Made by a program: the position numbers and the translations under genes. A stretch of DNA of 64,000 nt from CAVZYN01 sp963779515. Lineage in GTDB: Bacteria; Pseudomonadota; Alphaproteobacteria; Rhizobiales; Hyphomicrobiaceae. The notes under the pieces are model-generated. The model had not been told where the DNA came from. It saw only the letters and a program-made list of their open reading frames with translations, and did not search any database. Location of the stretch: contig CAVZYN010000017.1 in assembly GCA_963779515.1 (NCBI GenBank), forward strand, positions 1-64,000, in the 5' to 3' direction. Shown piece after piece: positions 1-9,623 of this stretch. How positions within the stretch are numbered: position 1 is the first letter of the stretch; each line of letters begins with the position of its first letter.

Positions 1-1374
1 TAGACATTGAAGCCGCCCGACAGGATCATGTCCTTCTTGCGATCGACAATGAAAAAGAAGCCGCTCGCGTCCATGTATCCGACATCGCCGGTCAACAGCC
101 AGCCGTCGACAAACGCCGCCGCGTTGTCTTCCGGGCGATTGAGATAGCCCGCGATGACGTTCGGCCCCTTGATGCGGATCTCTCCGGTCTCGCCGACGCT
201 CAACACGCAGCGCGGATCGTCGAGCGCGACCACATCCATCTCGATCCCCGGCAGCGGCAGGCCAATCGTGCCGCGCTGAACCTCGCCATACATCGGAATG
301 TTCGTGCCGGCCGGTCCCGTCTCCGTCATGCCCCAGCCGCCGCCGAGGCGATGCCCCGTCAACCGCTCGATCCTAGCCTCGATCTCGACGGGACACGGCG
401 CGCCACCGGAGCGCAAAAACTTCAGCGACGAGAGATCGCGGCTTTCGATGCCCGGCCGATTGGCCAACGCGATCCACATGGTCGGCACGCCCGCGAAGTG
501 CGAGATGCGGTGGCGCTCGATATCGTCAAGGACGGCCTCGAGATCGAAGCGCGGATGCAGCACAATCTCCGCGCCCGTCTGCACGCCCAACAGGAGCGCC
601 ACGGTCAGGGCGTAGATGTGGAATAAGGGCAAGACGCAGAGGATTTTTTGCGTACCCGGGCAGGTCATGCCCTGCGGCGCGCTCCAAGCGTCGAGGATCG
701 CGATCGTCGCGGCCAAATTCGCATGCGTCAGCAGCGCGGCTTTCGGGCGGCCTGTGGTGCCGCCGGTGTACTGCAGCACGGCGATATCATGGGGCTCAGG
801 GCGTTGATCGCGTGCGCGCTCCCCCGTCGTGGACGCGAGCAGCGACGCCCCCGAGAGACACGTCGACGACGCGGAGGCGACCGTCTTCGCGTCACGCCAA
901 AAGCCATCCTCCCCGACGATGACGCGTTCGACATACCCCGCCTCGGCGAGGCGCTGCGCCGTGGCCGCCAACGACCCGAGATCGGTGGTGACGAGCGTGT
1001 GCGCGCCCGAATCCGTCAGCTTGTGGATCAGCTCGCGCTCGGCATCGAGCGGCGAGAGATGCACGACCGTGACGCCCGTCTGCATCGCCGCGAAGAAAAA
1101 CACCGGATGCCACGGCGTGTTCGGCAGATAGAGTGCGAGGCGGTCGCCGCGACCGCAGTCCCAGCGCATGGAGCGCACGCGCCGCCTCGTGCACCAACCT
1201 TTCAAGCTCTCGATAGGTCGCGCGCCACGGGCCGTACGTCAACGCTCGATGGTCCGGATACGTTGCGACAGCCGTATTGAACATGGCGGCGAGCGTCGTG
1301 GGAACAAGCTCGACGTCCCAGCTCACACCGGGTGGATAGCTCGCTTCCCATGCGAACGGTCTTTTGCCCCCCAT
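1..1374 (-). CDS. AMP-binding acyl-CoA ligase (3' end cut by window edge; one frameshift)
   Basis: Fatty-acid/long-chain acyl-CoA synthetase of the AMP-forming family, which adenylates a carboxylate and transfers it to CoA. Reading from 1374, the N-terminus carries a YPDHRALTYG-type opening. After a break the frame continues with the P-loop-like AMP motif YTGGTTGRPKAA (about 745-780), then LPLFHIYALT, GWGMTETGP, and the late motif GDVGYMDASGFF-(I)VDRKKD near the window start. The C-terminal lid lies outside the window. Around 1146-1156 one base too many shifts the frame; removing it gives LRRGDRLALYLPN without a stop. It diverges from the SDR gene at 1475, with about 100 bases between starts. 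Substrate chain length cannot be read from the sequence. Confidence 0.85.
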
Positions 1375-1474
1375 TTCAGGTCCTTCACCACTTGAGCCAA
1401 CCGGCGCACTGTCTTTATTGTGACCCTAGGTGGCCGCCGCGGGACTTGGCAAGACGGTGGCACATGAGGACGCG

Positions 1475-2248
1475 ATGGCCATTCCAGCACTGTTCGAACT
1501 CAGCGGCCAGGTGGCGCTGATCACCGGTTCGAGCCGAGGCATCGGCCGCGCCATCGCCGAGGCGATGTCGAGCCTCGGCGCCAAGGTCGTCATTTCAAGC
1601 CGCAAGGCCGATGCGTGCGAGGAGGCGGCGTCAGCGATCCGCAAGAGCGGCGGCGATGCCGATCGTCATCCCCTGCAACATCTCGCGCAAGGCGGAGGTC
1701 GAAGCACTGGTGCAGCGCACGTTCGACCACTATCGGCGGCATCGACTGCCTCGTCTGCAACGCGGCGGTCAGCCCGCACTTCGGCCCCATGACGACGCTC
1801 GACGACGAGGCGTTCGACAAGCTCATGAACGTCAATGTCCGAGCGAATCTCTGGCTCGCCAATCTCGGCGCGGCCGAGCATGGTCAAGCGCGGCGGCGGC
1901 TCGATCCAGATCATCTCGTCGATCGCGGGCATTCGCTCGACCGGCAACCTCGGCGGTTACGGCATCTCGAAGGCCGCCGACTTCGGCCTCGCCCGTGCGC
2001 TGGCCGTCGAATGGGGCGCCGACAACATCCGCATCAACTGCATCGCGCCGGGGCTCGTTAAAACCGACTTTGCCAAGGCCCTGTGGGAAGACGAAAAGCG
2101 GCTCGCACCGCGCCTTGCGGCAACGCCGCTGCGCCGCCTTGGCTTGCCGGAAGACATCGGCGGCATTTCCGCGTTCCTCGCGTCGAAGGCCGGAAGCTTC
2201 ATCACCGGTCAGGTCATCGTCGCGGATGGCGGCATCACCAGTGCCTGA
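1475..2248 (+). CDS. SDR family oxidoreductase (three frameshifts)
   Basis: Classical short-chain dehydrogenase/reductase of about 256 residues. The start at 1475 gives the cofactor-binding motif TGSSRGIG at residues 17-24. NAA (in CNAAVSPHFGP) follows, then the catalytic Ser stretch SIQIISSIAG, then YGISKAA (Tyr and Lys), IAPGLVKTDFA, and the usual C-terminal end GQVIVADGGI. These motifs lie in successive frames: the frame moves on by one base near 1660, 1726 and 1872, which together restore the original frame. Each break is explained by one extra base. Either this is a decayed gene or, more likely given the same pattern in neighbours, the sequence holds insertion errors. The closest relatives are SDRs beside acyl-CoA ligases; the substrate is unknown. 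Confidence 0.8.
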
Positions 2249-2391
2249 GGCCAGCTTGGTGGCGTTTCCCATCCGCCACCGTTGCATCATTTACCAGCAA
2301 TACGCCGCGGCCCGCCTTTTGTGCGCGTTTCAATACTGCTAGGGTTCTACTTTGACCGGTACACTCTGAACCGGCACACTCCGAGACGCGC

Positions 2392-3370
2392 ATGACCGCA
2401 TTCATCCTCCGGCGCCTGATGCAAAGCGCGTTTGTCGTCGTGGTGATGTCGATGATCGTGTTCTTCGGCGTGCACGTCGTCGGCGACCCGGTTTACATGC
2501 TGATCAATCCGCAGGCCGACCAAAAGGATATCGAAGCCGCGATCCGAGCGCTTGGGCTCGACCGGCCGATCTGGGAGCAATACGCGCATTTTGTGATGGG
2601 GGCGCTGAAAGGCGATCTCGGGAAGAGCTTCATCTTCGGCGAAAGCGCGCTGAAGGTGATCGTACAGCGGATGCCGGCGACGATGGAACTCGCGCTCGCC
2701 GCTGTCGTCATGGCGATCCTGCTCGGCATCCCACTTGGGCTCTATGCAGGGCTCTATCCCGACCGATTCGGATCGAAAGCGATCATGGCGACGTCGATCC
2801 TCGGGTTTTCGCTGCCGACGTTCTGGGTCGGGTTGATGCTCATTCTCCTGTTTGCCGTGGTGCTCGGCTGGCTGCCGTCGACGGGGCGCGGCGATACCGC
2901 CACCTATTTCGGCATGACGTCGAGCCTCTTCACCGTCAACGGGCTCAAACACATCTTTCTGCCGGCACTCAATCTCGCGCTGTCTGAAGATTAGCCTCGT
3001 GATCCGCCTGACGCGAGCCGGCACGCGCGAAGCGATCCACCAGGACTACATCAAATTCGCGCGCGCGAAGGGGCTCTCCAATCGGCGCGTCATCGGCGTG
3101 CATCTCCTCAAGAACATCCTGATCCCGGTGGTGACCGTGCTCGGCCTCGAGTTCGGCAATCTCGTCGCCTTCTCGGTCGTGACGGAGACGATTTTTGCGT
3201 GGCCCGGCATGGGCAAGCTGCTGATCGGCTCGATCCAATCGCTCGACCGGCCCGTCATCGTCGCCTACCTCATCATGATTGTTCTGATGTTCATCGTCAT
3301 CAATCTGATCGTCGATATTCTCTATTCTGTGCTCGATCCGCGCGTGCGTCTTGGGGAGAAAACCGCATGA
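2392..3370 (+). CDS. Peptide-type ABC transporter permease, DppB-like (one frameshift)
   Basis: Inner-membrane permease of the dipeptide/oligopeptide/nickel importer family, about 325 residues. It has an N-terminal membrane segment (residues about 9-30), the GDLGKSF loop, several further membrane helices, and the EAA loop YIKFARAKGLSNRRV that docks on the ATPases. The frame breaks at about 2984-2990: with one base too many the reading ends at a TAG (2992-2994). Without that base it continues as KISLVIRLTRAGTRE to 3370. The next permease starts inside the stop (ATGA at 3367-3370), so the two are translated together. No binding-protein gene precedes it in the window. Confidence 0.88.
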
Positions 3371-4299
3371 CCGCCGCAGTTGCTCCCAAAGCCGTCGCCG
3401 CACCGGAGCCGATCAAAGTTCCGCCCGTCGAGACGCCGTTCCGCCGCTTCATGTCGGAGTTTCTCGAAAGCCGGCTGGCGGCGACCGCGCTCATCGTCTT
3501 GCTGGCGCTCATCGTGCTCGCCTTCATCGCGCCGTGGATCGTGCCGCAGAACCCCTACGATCTCGCCCAAGTCGATGTGCTCGACAGCCGCCTGCCGCCC
3601 GGCACCAAGAGCAATTACGGCTACACGTTCTGGCTCGGCACGGACGGGGCGGGCCGCGATCTCGTCTCGGCGATGCTCTATGGCCTGCGTATCTCGCTGA
3701 TCGTCGGGGTCATGTCGGGCGTGATCGCGATGGTCCTCGGCTCGGTCATCGGCTTGATCGCCGCCTACGTTGGCGGGCGCACCGAGACGCTGATCATGCG
3801 CATTGTCGATTTGCAGCTGTCTTTCCCCGCGATCCTGTTGGCGTTGATGCTCATCGCCGTGCTCGGCAAAGGGATCGACAAGATCATCATCGCGCTCGTC
3901 ACCGTGCAGTGGGCCTACTACGCCCGCACCGTTCGCGGCACGGCGCTGGTCGAACGGCGCAAGGAATACGTCGAGGCGGCAAGCTGCCTCGGCCTCTCCA
4001 ATGCCCGCATTCTGTTCCGCCACATCCTGCCGAACTGCCTGCCACCGCTCATTGTCGTCGGCACGATCCAGACCGCGCACGCGATCGCGCTCGAGGCGAC
4101 GCTCTCGTTCCTCGGCGTCGGGCTGCCGCAGACCGAGCCGTCCCTCGGGCTGCTGATCTCGAACGGCTTCGAGTACATGCTGTCGGGCAAATACTGGATC
4201 AGCTTCTTTCCCGGGATCGTGCTGCTCGTCACGATCGTGGTCATCAATCTCGTCGGCGATCAGCTGCGCGACGTTCTGAATCCCCGGCTGAGGCGGTGA
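3367..4299 (+). CDS. Peptide-type ABC transporter permease, DppC-like
   Basis: Second permease of the same importer, 310 residues. The start at 3367 overlaps the preceding stop by four bases. There is a soluble N-terminal tail, then a membrane helix (about residues 42-62), the family motif FWLGTDGAGRDLVSAMLYG, and the C-terminal block of five helices. The EAA loop reads YVEAASCLGLSNARI, followed by LPNCLPPLIV. The end, VGDQLRDVLNPRLRR, is typical of DppC/OppC. The transporter probably brings in peptides or other solutes with the ATPases at 5172 and 6152. It is separated from them by the toxin-antitoxin pair. Confidence 0.93.
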   Translation: MTAAVAPKAVAAPEPIKVPPVETPFRRFMSEFLESRLAATALIVLLALIVLAFIAPWIVPQNPYDLAQVDVLDSRLPPGTKSNYGYTFWLGTDGAGRDLVSAMLYGLRISLIVGVMSGVIAMVLGSVIGLIAAYVGGRTETLIMRIVDLQLSFPAILLALMLIAVLGKGIDKIIIALVTVQWAYYARTVRGTALVERRKEYVEAASCLGLSNARILFRHILPNCLPPLIVVGTIQTAHAIALEATLSFLGVGLPQTEPSLGLLISNGFEYMLSGKYWISFFPGIVLLVTIVVINLVGDQLRDVLNPRLRR

Positions 4300-4343
4300 T
4301 CTTGCGCAAAATGCGGAAAATGTGTATTTTATGCACTCCCACT

Positions 4344-4357
4344 AGGAGGATCGCGCC
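4344..4357 (+). promoter_or_regulatory. Strong Shine-Dalgarno of the antitoxin gene
   Basis: AGGAGG at 4344-4349 lies eight bases before the ATG at 4358. The region just upstream (4300-4343) is AT-rich compared with its surroundings and could hold a promoter of its own for the toxin-antitoxin pair; no clear -35/-10 pair can be fixed. Confidence 0.6.
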
Positions 4358-4738
4358 ATGAGCCCCCGTCGTCCGCCAGGTTTCGAAGAAACAACACCGC
4401 AGGCCACGTTTGAGCCCAACGCCGAGTCACTCGGCACCAAGGCTCCGGCCAAAGAGCCATGGCCGAAGCCGCGCCGCCAAGTCACGTCCGCCGAACTGGT
4501 GCGCAATTTCGGCGAGCTTTCGGACGTCGCCTTGAAGGAGGCGGTCCACATCACCAAGAACGGGCGCGAGCGTTTGGTACTGATCTCCGAAGAGGAGTAC
4601 CAGCGGCTCACTCATGGTGAGCGGGTGGTGTGGCGGACGGGCGAGATGCCGGACGACCTCCTTGCGCTGATCGAAAAGACCGAGATGGACCCGAAGTACG
4701 ACTACCTCAATGAAGAATTGAAAGATTGGAAACCGTGA
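4358..4738 (+). CDS. Phd/YefM-like antitoxin
   Basis: 126-residue protein. Its central part (about residues 45-90) has the Phd/YefM pattern: TSAELVRNFGELSD followed by VHITKNGRERLVLISEEEY. In this family it folds into the DNA-binding domain that also represses the operon. The C-terminal acidic part would bind the toxin. A proline-rich N-terminal extension (residues 1-40) is longer than in typical members. The next gene starts at a GTG that overlaps this stop (GTGA, 4735-4738), as expected of a co-translated antitoxin-toxin pair. It sits inside a peptide transporter operon, an unusual location. Confidence 0.8.
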   Translation: MSPRRPPGFEETTPQATFEPNAESLGTKAPAKEPWPKPRRQVTSAELVRNFGELSDVALKEAVHITKNGRERLVLISEEEYQRLTHGERVVWRTGEMPDDLLALIEKTEMDPKYDYLNEELKDWKP

Positions 4739-5175
4739 CGGTTCCAAAACCTTTGCCGGGCCTCGTGATCCGATATTCGTTCCTTTGGGCGGACGAACAT
4801 GATCTGGACCGAGAAGATGGTACGAAGGATCGACCGTGCGCGGTGCTTTTGGTGGTTGCCAGCGAACAACCCGGCGTTGACCGTGTCGCGGTGCTGCCGG
4901 TCACGCACTCCGCGCCGCGCGATCCTGCAGATGGCATCGAGATTCCGGCGGCAGTCAAACGCAGGCTGAAGCTCGACGATGATCGATCTTGGGTCATCTT
5001 GACCGAGGCGAACGGTTTCATTTGGCCCGGACCAGATTTGAAACGAATAAGTGCTTCGGCGGAGAGTGGATTTGTTTACGGCCACCTCCCTCCCAGTTTC
5101 TTCGCAGAAGTTCGCCGGCGATTCCTTGGTCTGCACAAATCAGGACGCACTCGCTTGATATCGAGGACCCAGTGA
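4735..5175 (+). CDS. PemK/MazF-like toxin
   Basis: 146-residue protein starting at GTG 4735 inside the antitoxin stop. The segments RPCAVLLVVAS, VLPVTHSAP and the C-terminal YGHLPPSFFAEVRRRF resemble the PemK/MazF fold, whose members cut mRNA. I cannot verify the catalytic residues. The stop overlaps the GTG start of the following ATPase gene (5172-5175), so expression of that ATPase is tied to the toxin. Reading as a toxin rests on the fold-like motifs and on the antitoxin partner. Confidence 0.68.
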   Translation: MTVPKPLPGLVIRYSFLWADEHDLDREDGTKDRPCAVLLVVASEQPGVDRVAVLPVTHSAPRDPADGIEIPAAVKRRLKLDDDRSWVILTEANGFIWPGPDLKRISASAESGFVYGHLPPSFFAEVRRRFLGLHKSGRTRLISRTQ

Positions 5176-6155
5176 CCGTTCTCCCCACCCTCACCGTCAC
5201 CGACCTCAAGACGCACTTCTTCACCAAGGCCGGGGTGGTGAAAGCCGTCGATGGCGTGTCGTTCTCGGTCAATGCCGGCGAAGTGCTCGGCCTTGTCGGC
5301 GAATCCGGCTGCGGCAAATCGATCACGGGATTCTCGATCCTCGGACTCGTCGATCCGCCGGGCCGCATCGTCTCGGGCTCGGTCAAGTTCAAGGGCGAGG
5401 AACTGACGACAGCCAGCCCCGAGCGGATGCAGTCGCTCAGAGGCGACCGCATCGCCATGATCTTCCAAGATCCGATGATGACGCTCAATCCGGTTCTGCG
5501 GATCGACACGCAAATGGTCGAGACGATCCAGGCGCATCGCCCAACCGATAAGAAAGCCGCGCTCGTTATCGCGCGAGACGCGCTCGCGCAGGTTGGGATC
5601 CCGAGCCCCGAGAGCCGCCTCAAGAATTATCCGCATGAACTTTCTGGCGGCATGCGCCAGCGCGTCGCCATCGCCATCGCGTTTCTCAACAAGCCAGACC
5701 TGATCATCGCCGACGAGCCGACGACCGCGCTCGATGTGACGATCCAGGCGCAGATCCTCTACGAAGCGCAGCAGCTCGCGGCCAAGACCGGCACGGCGCT
5801 GATCTGGATCACGCACGATCTCGCCGTTGTCTCCGCACTCGCCGATCGGATCGCGGTCATGTATGCCGGCCGCGTCGTCGAGCAGGGGGCCGCGGACGAT
5901 GTGATCGGCGCGCCACTGCATCCTTACACGCAAGGCCTGATCGGCTCGGTTCCAAGCCACAATCAACGCGGCCAGCGCCTCACGCAGATTCCCGGCATGA
6001 CGCCGTCGCTGCTCAATCTGCCAATAGGATGTGCCTTTCAGGCGCGCTGCACGTATGCGGCGCCCGAGTGCTGCGAGGATCCGAAATTCCTCGAGCCGGA
6101 GCCCGGCCGCAGCGTCCGCTGCTGCAAACCGCTGATCGCGGAGGCCGCCGGATGA
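5172..6155 (+). CDS. Peptide-type ABC transporter ATP-binding protein, DppD-like
   Basis: 327 residues. Walker A is GESGCGKS, the Q-loop is FQDPMMTLNP, the signature LSGGMRQRV, Walker B IIADEPTTALDV and the switch HD pair ITHDLAVV. The C-terminal oligopeptide-family extension has the cysteine pattern of GCAFQARCTYAAPEC. The GTG start at 5172 is chosen because it overlaps the toxin stop (GTGA) and has GAGGA at 5162-5166. An upstream in-frame ATG would place the start inside the toxin gene. It works with the ATPase at 6152, whose start overlaps this stop. Confidence 0.93.
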   Translation: MTVLPTLTVTDLKTHFFTKAGVVKAVDGVSFSVNAGEVLGLVGESGCGKSITGFSILGLVDPPGRIVSGSVKFKGEELTTASPERMQSLRGDRIAMIFQDPMMTLNPVLRIDTQMVETIQAHRPTDKKAALVIARDALAQVGIPSPESRLKNYPHELSGGMRQRVAIAIAFLNKPDLIIADEPTTALDVTIQAQILYEAQQLAAKTGTALIWITHDLAVVSALADRIAVMYAGRVVEQGAADDVIGAPLHPYTQGLIGSVPSHNQRGQRLTQIPGMTPSLLNLPIGCAFQARCTYAAPECCEDPKFLEPEPGRSVRCCKPLIAEAAG

Positions 6156-7165
6156 GTGAGACGAACAACGCGGCGCCGATGATCGAAACGCGCGCCCTTT
6201 CAAAGAATTTCGTCAAGCGGCTCGACCTCGCGGGCCGCATCGCCGCGCGCCTCGGCTCGGAGGCGCGCGATGAAACTGTGCACGCCGTCGACACGGTAAA
6301 TCTGACCGTGCGCAAGGGTGAAGTCGTCGGACTCGTCGGCGAGTTGGGTTGCGGCAAATCCACGCTCGGGCGCATGATTGCTGGCATTCTGCCGCAGACT
6401 TCGGGACAGGTTTTGTTCAAGGGACGCGATCGCGCGACGCTCGACGAAACGCAAACCAAAGCCGCGCGCCTTGCCGTGCAGATGATCTTCCAGGACCCGT
6501 ACGCCTCGCTCAATCCACGCACGCGGGTCGAGACGATCGTCGGCGAAGCGCCGCTTTTCCACGGGCTCGTTTCGCGACGCGAACTCCCTGACTATGTGAG
6601 CGAGATGTTGCGGTGCGTCGGACTCGATCCGGATTTTCGCCGCCGTTATCCGCATCAGTTTTCGGGCGGGCAACGCAGCCGCATCGGTATCGCGCGCGCG
6701 CTCGCGGTGAAGCCCGAGTTCTTGGTGTGCGACGAAGCAATTGCCGCGCTCGATGTTTCGATCCAAGCGCAAGTCATCAATCTCTTCATGGACCTGCGGC
6801 AACAGTTCGATCTCACCTACCTCTTCATCAGCCACGATCTCGGCGTGGTGCAGCACATCTCCGATCGCGTCGTCATCATGTACCTCGGCCGCGTCGTCGA
6901 GACGGCGCCGACCGAAGAGCTGTTCGCCAAGCCCAACCACCCGTACGCGGCGGCCTTGCTCGCCGAGGTGCCGCGGCTGCAACGCGGCAAGCGCACATTC
7001 TCACCCGTCAAGGGCGAGATTCCGTCACCGTTAAGCCCACCTTCCGGCTGCCACTTTCATCCGCGCTGTCCGCATGCGACCGCCCGCTGCCGGACGGAAG
7101 TGCCTCAATTAAAAGAGATTTCTCCCGGCCGGCTGTCGGCCTGTCACCTCAACGACGGCGGTTGA
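6152..7165 (+). CDS. Peptide-type ABC transporter ATP-binding protein, DppF-like
   Basis: 337 residues, starting in an ATGA overlap with the preceding gene. Walker A reads GELGCGKST (Leu where Ser is usual), followed by FQDPYASLNP. The signature is SGGQRSRIG (Ser where Gln is usual), Walker B VCDEAIAALDV, and the switch SHDLGVV. The C-terminal extension ends in the cysteine cluster CHFHPRCPHATARC typical of DppF/OppF. It is the last gene of the operon begun at 2392. The residue changes are outside the nucleotide-contacting Lys and Glu, so activity is plausible. Confidence 0.93.
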   Translation: MSETNNAAPMIETRALSKNFVKRLDLAGRIAARLGSEARDETVHAVDTVNLTVRKGEVVGLVGELGCGKSTLGRMIAGILPQTSGQVLFKGRDRATLDETQTKAARLAVQMIFQDPYASLNPRTRVETIVGEAPLFHGLVSRRELPDYVSEMLRCVGLDPDFRRRYPHQFSGGQRSRIGIARALAVKPEFLVCDEAIAALDVSIQAQVINLFMDLRQQFDLTYLFISHDLGVVQHISDRVVIMYLGRVVETAPTEELFAKPNHPYAAALLAEVPRLQRGKRTFSPVKGEIPSPLSPPSGCHFHPRCPHATARCRTEVPQLKEISPGRLSACHLNDGG

Positions 7166-7306
7166 TGCACCGCCTGGGGCATCCATTCTTCCGCCGGGAT
7201 TGCAAAGGACTCTCATCGAGTGTGGCCGGCAAGCGAGAGCGCATCCCGCGCTTTCTTGATAGAGCTTGTCGCTCGTGTGGAAGACAAGTCCGGGGGTCCT
7301 TCTGGC

Positions 7307-9623
7307 ATGGACGATAGCAATCCGCTTCGCGCGCTCCGAAAGGGCGAACTGCCGCGCATGGTCGCGTGGTATGATCCGCGCCTGCTCGCCCGCGTCGGCG
7401 TCCGGACCATGGTCTCGAGCGTGTTCGGGCAGTACGCCGATCAGCGCCTGATCCAAGCCGCCACCGACAACAGTGACAACGGCGACGTCGTCAACCGCTA
7501 CGACTTCCGTGATCCGACGCCCGACGATCCGATGCGCCGTATCGATCTCGACGGTGATGGCGCCTACTGGATCGACTACATCGCGGATACGGGTGATGGT
7601 TTCGAATCGACGTACGGGATGGCCTACCTGCTGGCGCAGGAGCAGCTCAACGTGCGCGGGACCACGGCGCCGCTGCCGTATGGCGACATCCTGATCATGG
7701 GCGGGGATCAGTGCTATCCGCAAGCGACCCGCGAGGAATACAAGAAACGTCTGCTGACGCCGTTCGAATGGGCGTTCGACGTCGCGGAACCGCAGCGCAA
7801 GCTGTTCGCAATCCCCGGCAACCACGACTGGTACGATGGGCTCGCGGCCTTCGATAGCCTGTTCTGTTCCTCACGCGACCGGCTCTCGAAATCGAAAGGC
7901 AATGCGATCGGGGGCTGGCAATGCCAGCAGCATCGCAGCTATTGGGCGCTCCGGCTCCCGTACAATTGGTGGATCTGGGGCTGCGACATACAATTTTCGC
8001 AATATCTCGATCTGGCGCAGGTCAACTACTTCGCGCAGATCGCGGAGCACATGGGCCCCGACGACAAAGTCATCCTGTGCATCGCGGAGCCGTCGTGGCT
8101 GATCGCGGACCTGCATGGCGAAGACGAGGAGCAAAACTTCTTCAAGATCACGGCGCTCGCGCGCAGCCGCGGCGCGCGCGTGTGTGCCGTCATCGCCGGC
8201 GACTGGCATCACTACAATCGCTATTACCAGCCTGAACTCGACGTGCATTTCTTCACGGCCGGCGGCGGCGGCGCGTTCCTGCATCCAACGCATGTACTGC
8301 GCAACGAGATCTCGGTGCGCTGGCCACAAGAAGAAACGGCCGATGATGTCTCGGCGACGTCGCGCCCGCTGACGCCCGGTGGCGGCCGCTGGAAGGCGCA
8401 GGACTACGACATCCGCCTCGGGAAAAGCGAAGGTCAAAGGCAAAGCCAACGCCAAAGACATCGTCGCGGACGTCGGCAAGGCCGTGCAGAACGTCGGCGA
8501 CGCCGTGCAGGAGACGGTCATCGATCCGATCATCCGGGAGACCGGCGGCGGGAAACCCAGAAAGCCGAACCGTCCGCTGAAACCGATGGAGCCGAAGTGC
8601 TATCCGGAAAAATGGACCAGCATCCTGCTGAGCCTGCGCAATCTCTGGTTCCCGCTCTACAACAAGTGGTTCGCGGCCGGCATCGGCATGATCTACTGGC
8701 TCGTGACCTGGCAATTTTCGACGCTCGTCACGCAGCACGACATCTCGGTCGGCAAGATCGATAGCGTCGGCGTCGCGACGAGCTACTGGAGCGTGCTTCG
8801 CTTCATGCCGCTCTATCTCACGCAGGCGGCGCTGGTCTCGATCTCGTTCGTTGCAATGATTGCCGGACTCTATGCCGCGCTGATCTGGTATGTGTCGGCG
8901 CCCGAAAAACCGCGGTGGAAGCATATTCTGACAAAGTTCGGCGTTGGAACGGCGCATTTTCTCGCGCACCTCACGGCCATGTTCGCGCTCGGCTTGCTGT
9001 TCATCATGTTGAACAACTGGATGTCGCCGCCGATCGAAAAGTGGGTGAACGAGACGTGGCGCAACCGGGAAGCCGGCATCGTGCGCGAGGTCTTGAACGA
9101 GACGCTGGAGCCCTTGACGTCAGCGCGGCAAACCCAGCGCGAGACGTACAAGACCGACCGGCAGCAACAGCAAGCTGCGGGCGCGGTGAAATCAGCGCCG
9201 CCGCCGGCCGCGGCGATGACCGGCGTTACTGCAAACACGCAGTCGGCTCAGTTCCGGCAGCTGCTCGGCTTCATACTCTACCCGATCGAAATGATCTTCA
9301 TCGGCGGCATGGTCGGCGGGTTCTTGTGGGGACTCTACTGGGTCGTCACCGGGATTTTGGGGCGCATGCACGCCGAGGACGCGTTCGCGGCGCTGCGCAT
9401 CAAGGACTACAAGAACTTCCTGCGCTTGAAGTTCGAACGTGACCAGCTGACGATCTACCCCATCGGGCTCGATCGCATGCCGCGGCATGGCGATTGGTCG
9501 AACCGGAGAAAAGACGTACCGCCGACCAGCAGCAATTCCTGGCTGGTGCCCGTGCGCCCGATCGATACGCGGCTGATCGAGGCACCTATTGTAATCAAGG
9601 CTCATCCGCCATCGTCGAGCTAA
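7307..9623 (+). CDS. Metallophosphoesterase with C-terminal membrane region (one frameshift)
   Basis: About 771 residues once the break is bridged. The N-terminal half has calcineurin-like phosphoesterase motifs: GGDQCYP (GD box), IPGNHDWYDG (GNHD box) and AGDWHHY, followed by FTAGGGGAFLHPTH. The frame shifts by one extra base around 8420-8427 (in the run GGGAAAA). It then continues as a lysine-rich linker, KAKVKGKANAKD, and at least four membrane helices (about 8640-9350) with a soluble tail. The substrate is unknown. The ATG at 7307 starts the conserved part; in-frame codons upstream are open to 7220. The stop overlaps that proposed for the convergent AsmA-like gene. Confidence 0.8.

Noticed and set aside
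4989..5171. Earlier start of the first ATPase gene
   Set aside because: Would run inside the toxin gene in another frame; GTG 5172 has a Shine-Dalgarno and the overlap pattern seen throughout this operon.
9192..9619. C-terminal extension of the AsmA-like protein
   Set aside because: Lies wholly antisense to the metallophosphoesterase and shows no AsmA likeness; an end at 9620 after one extra base is more consistent.
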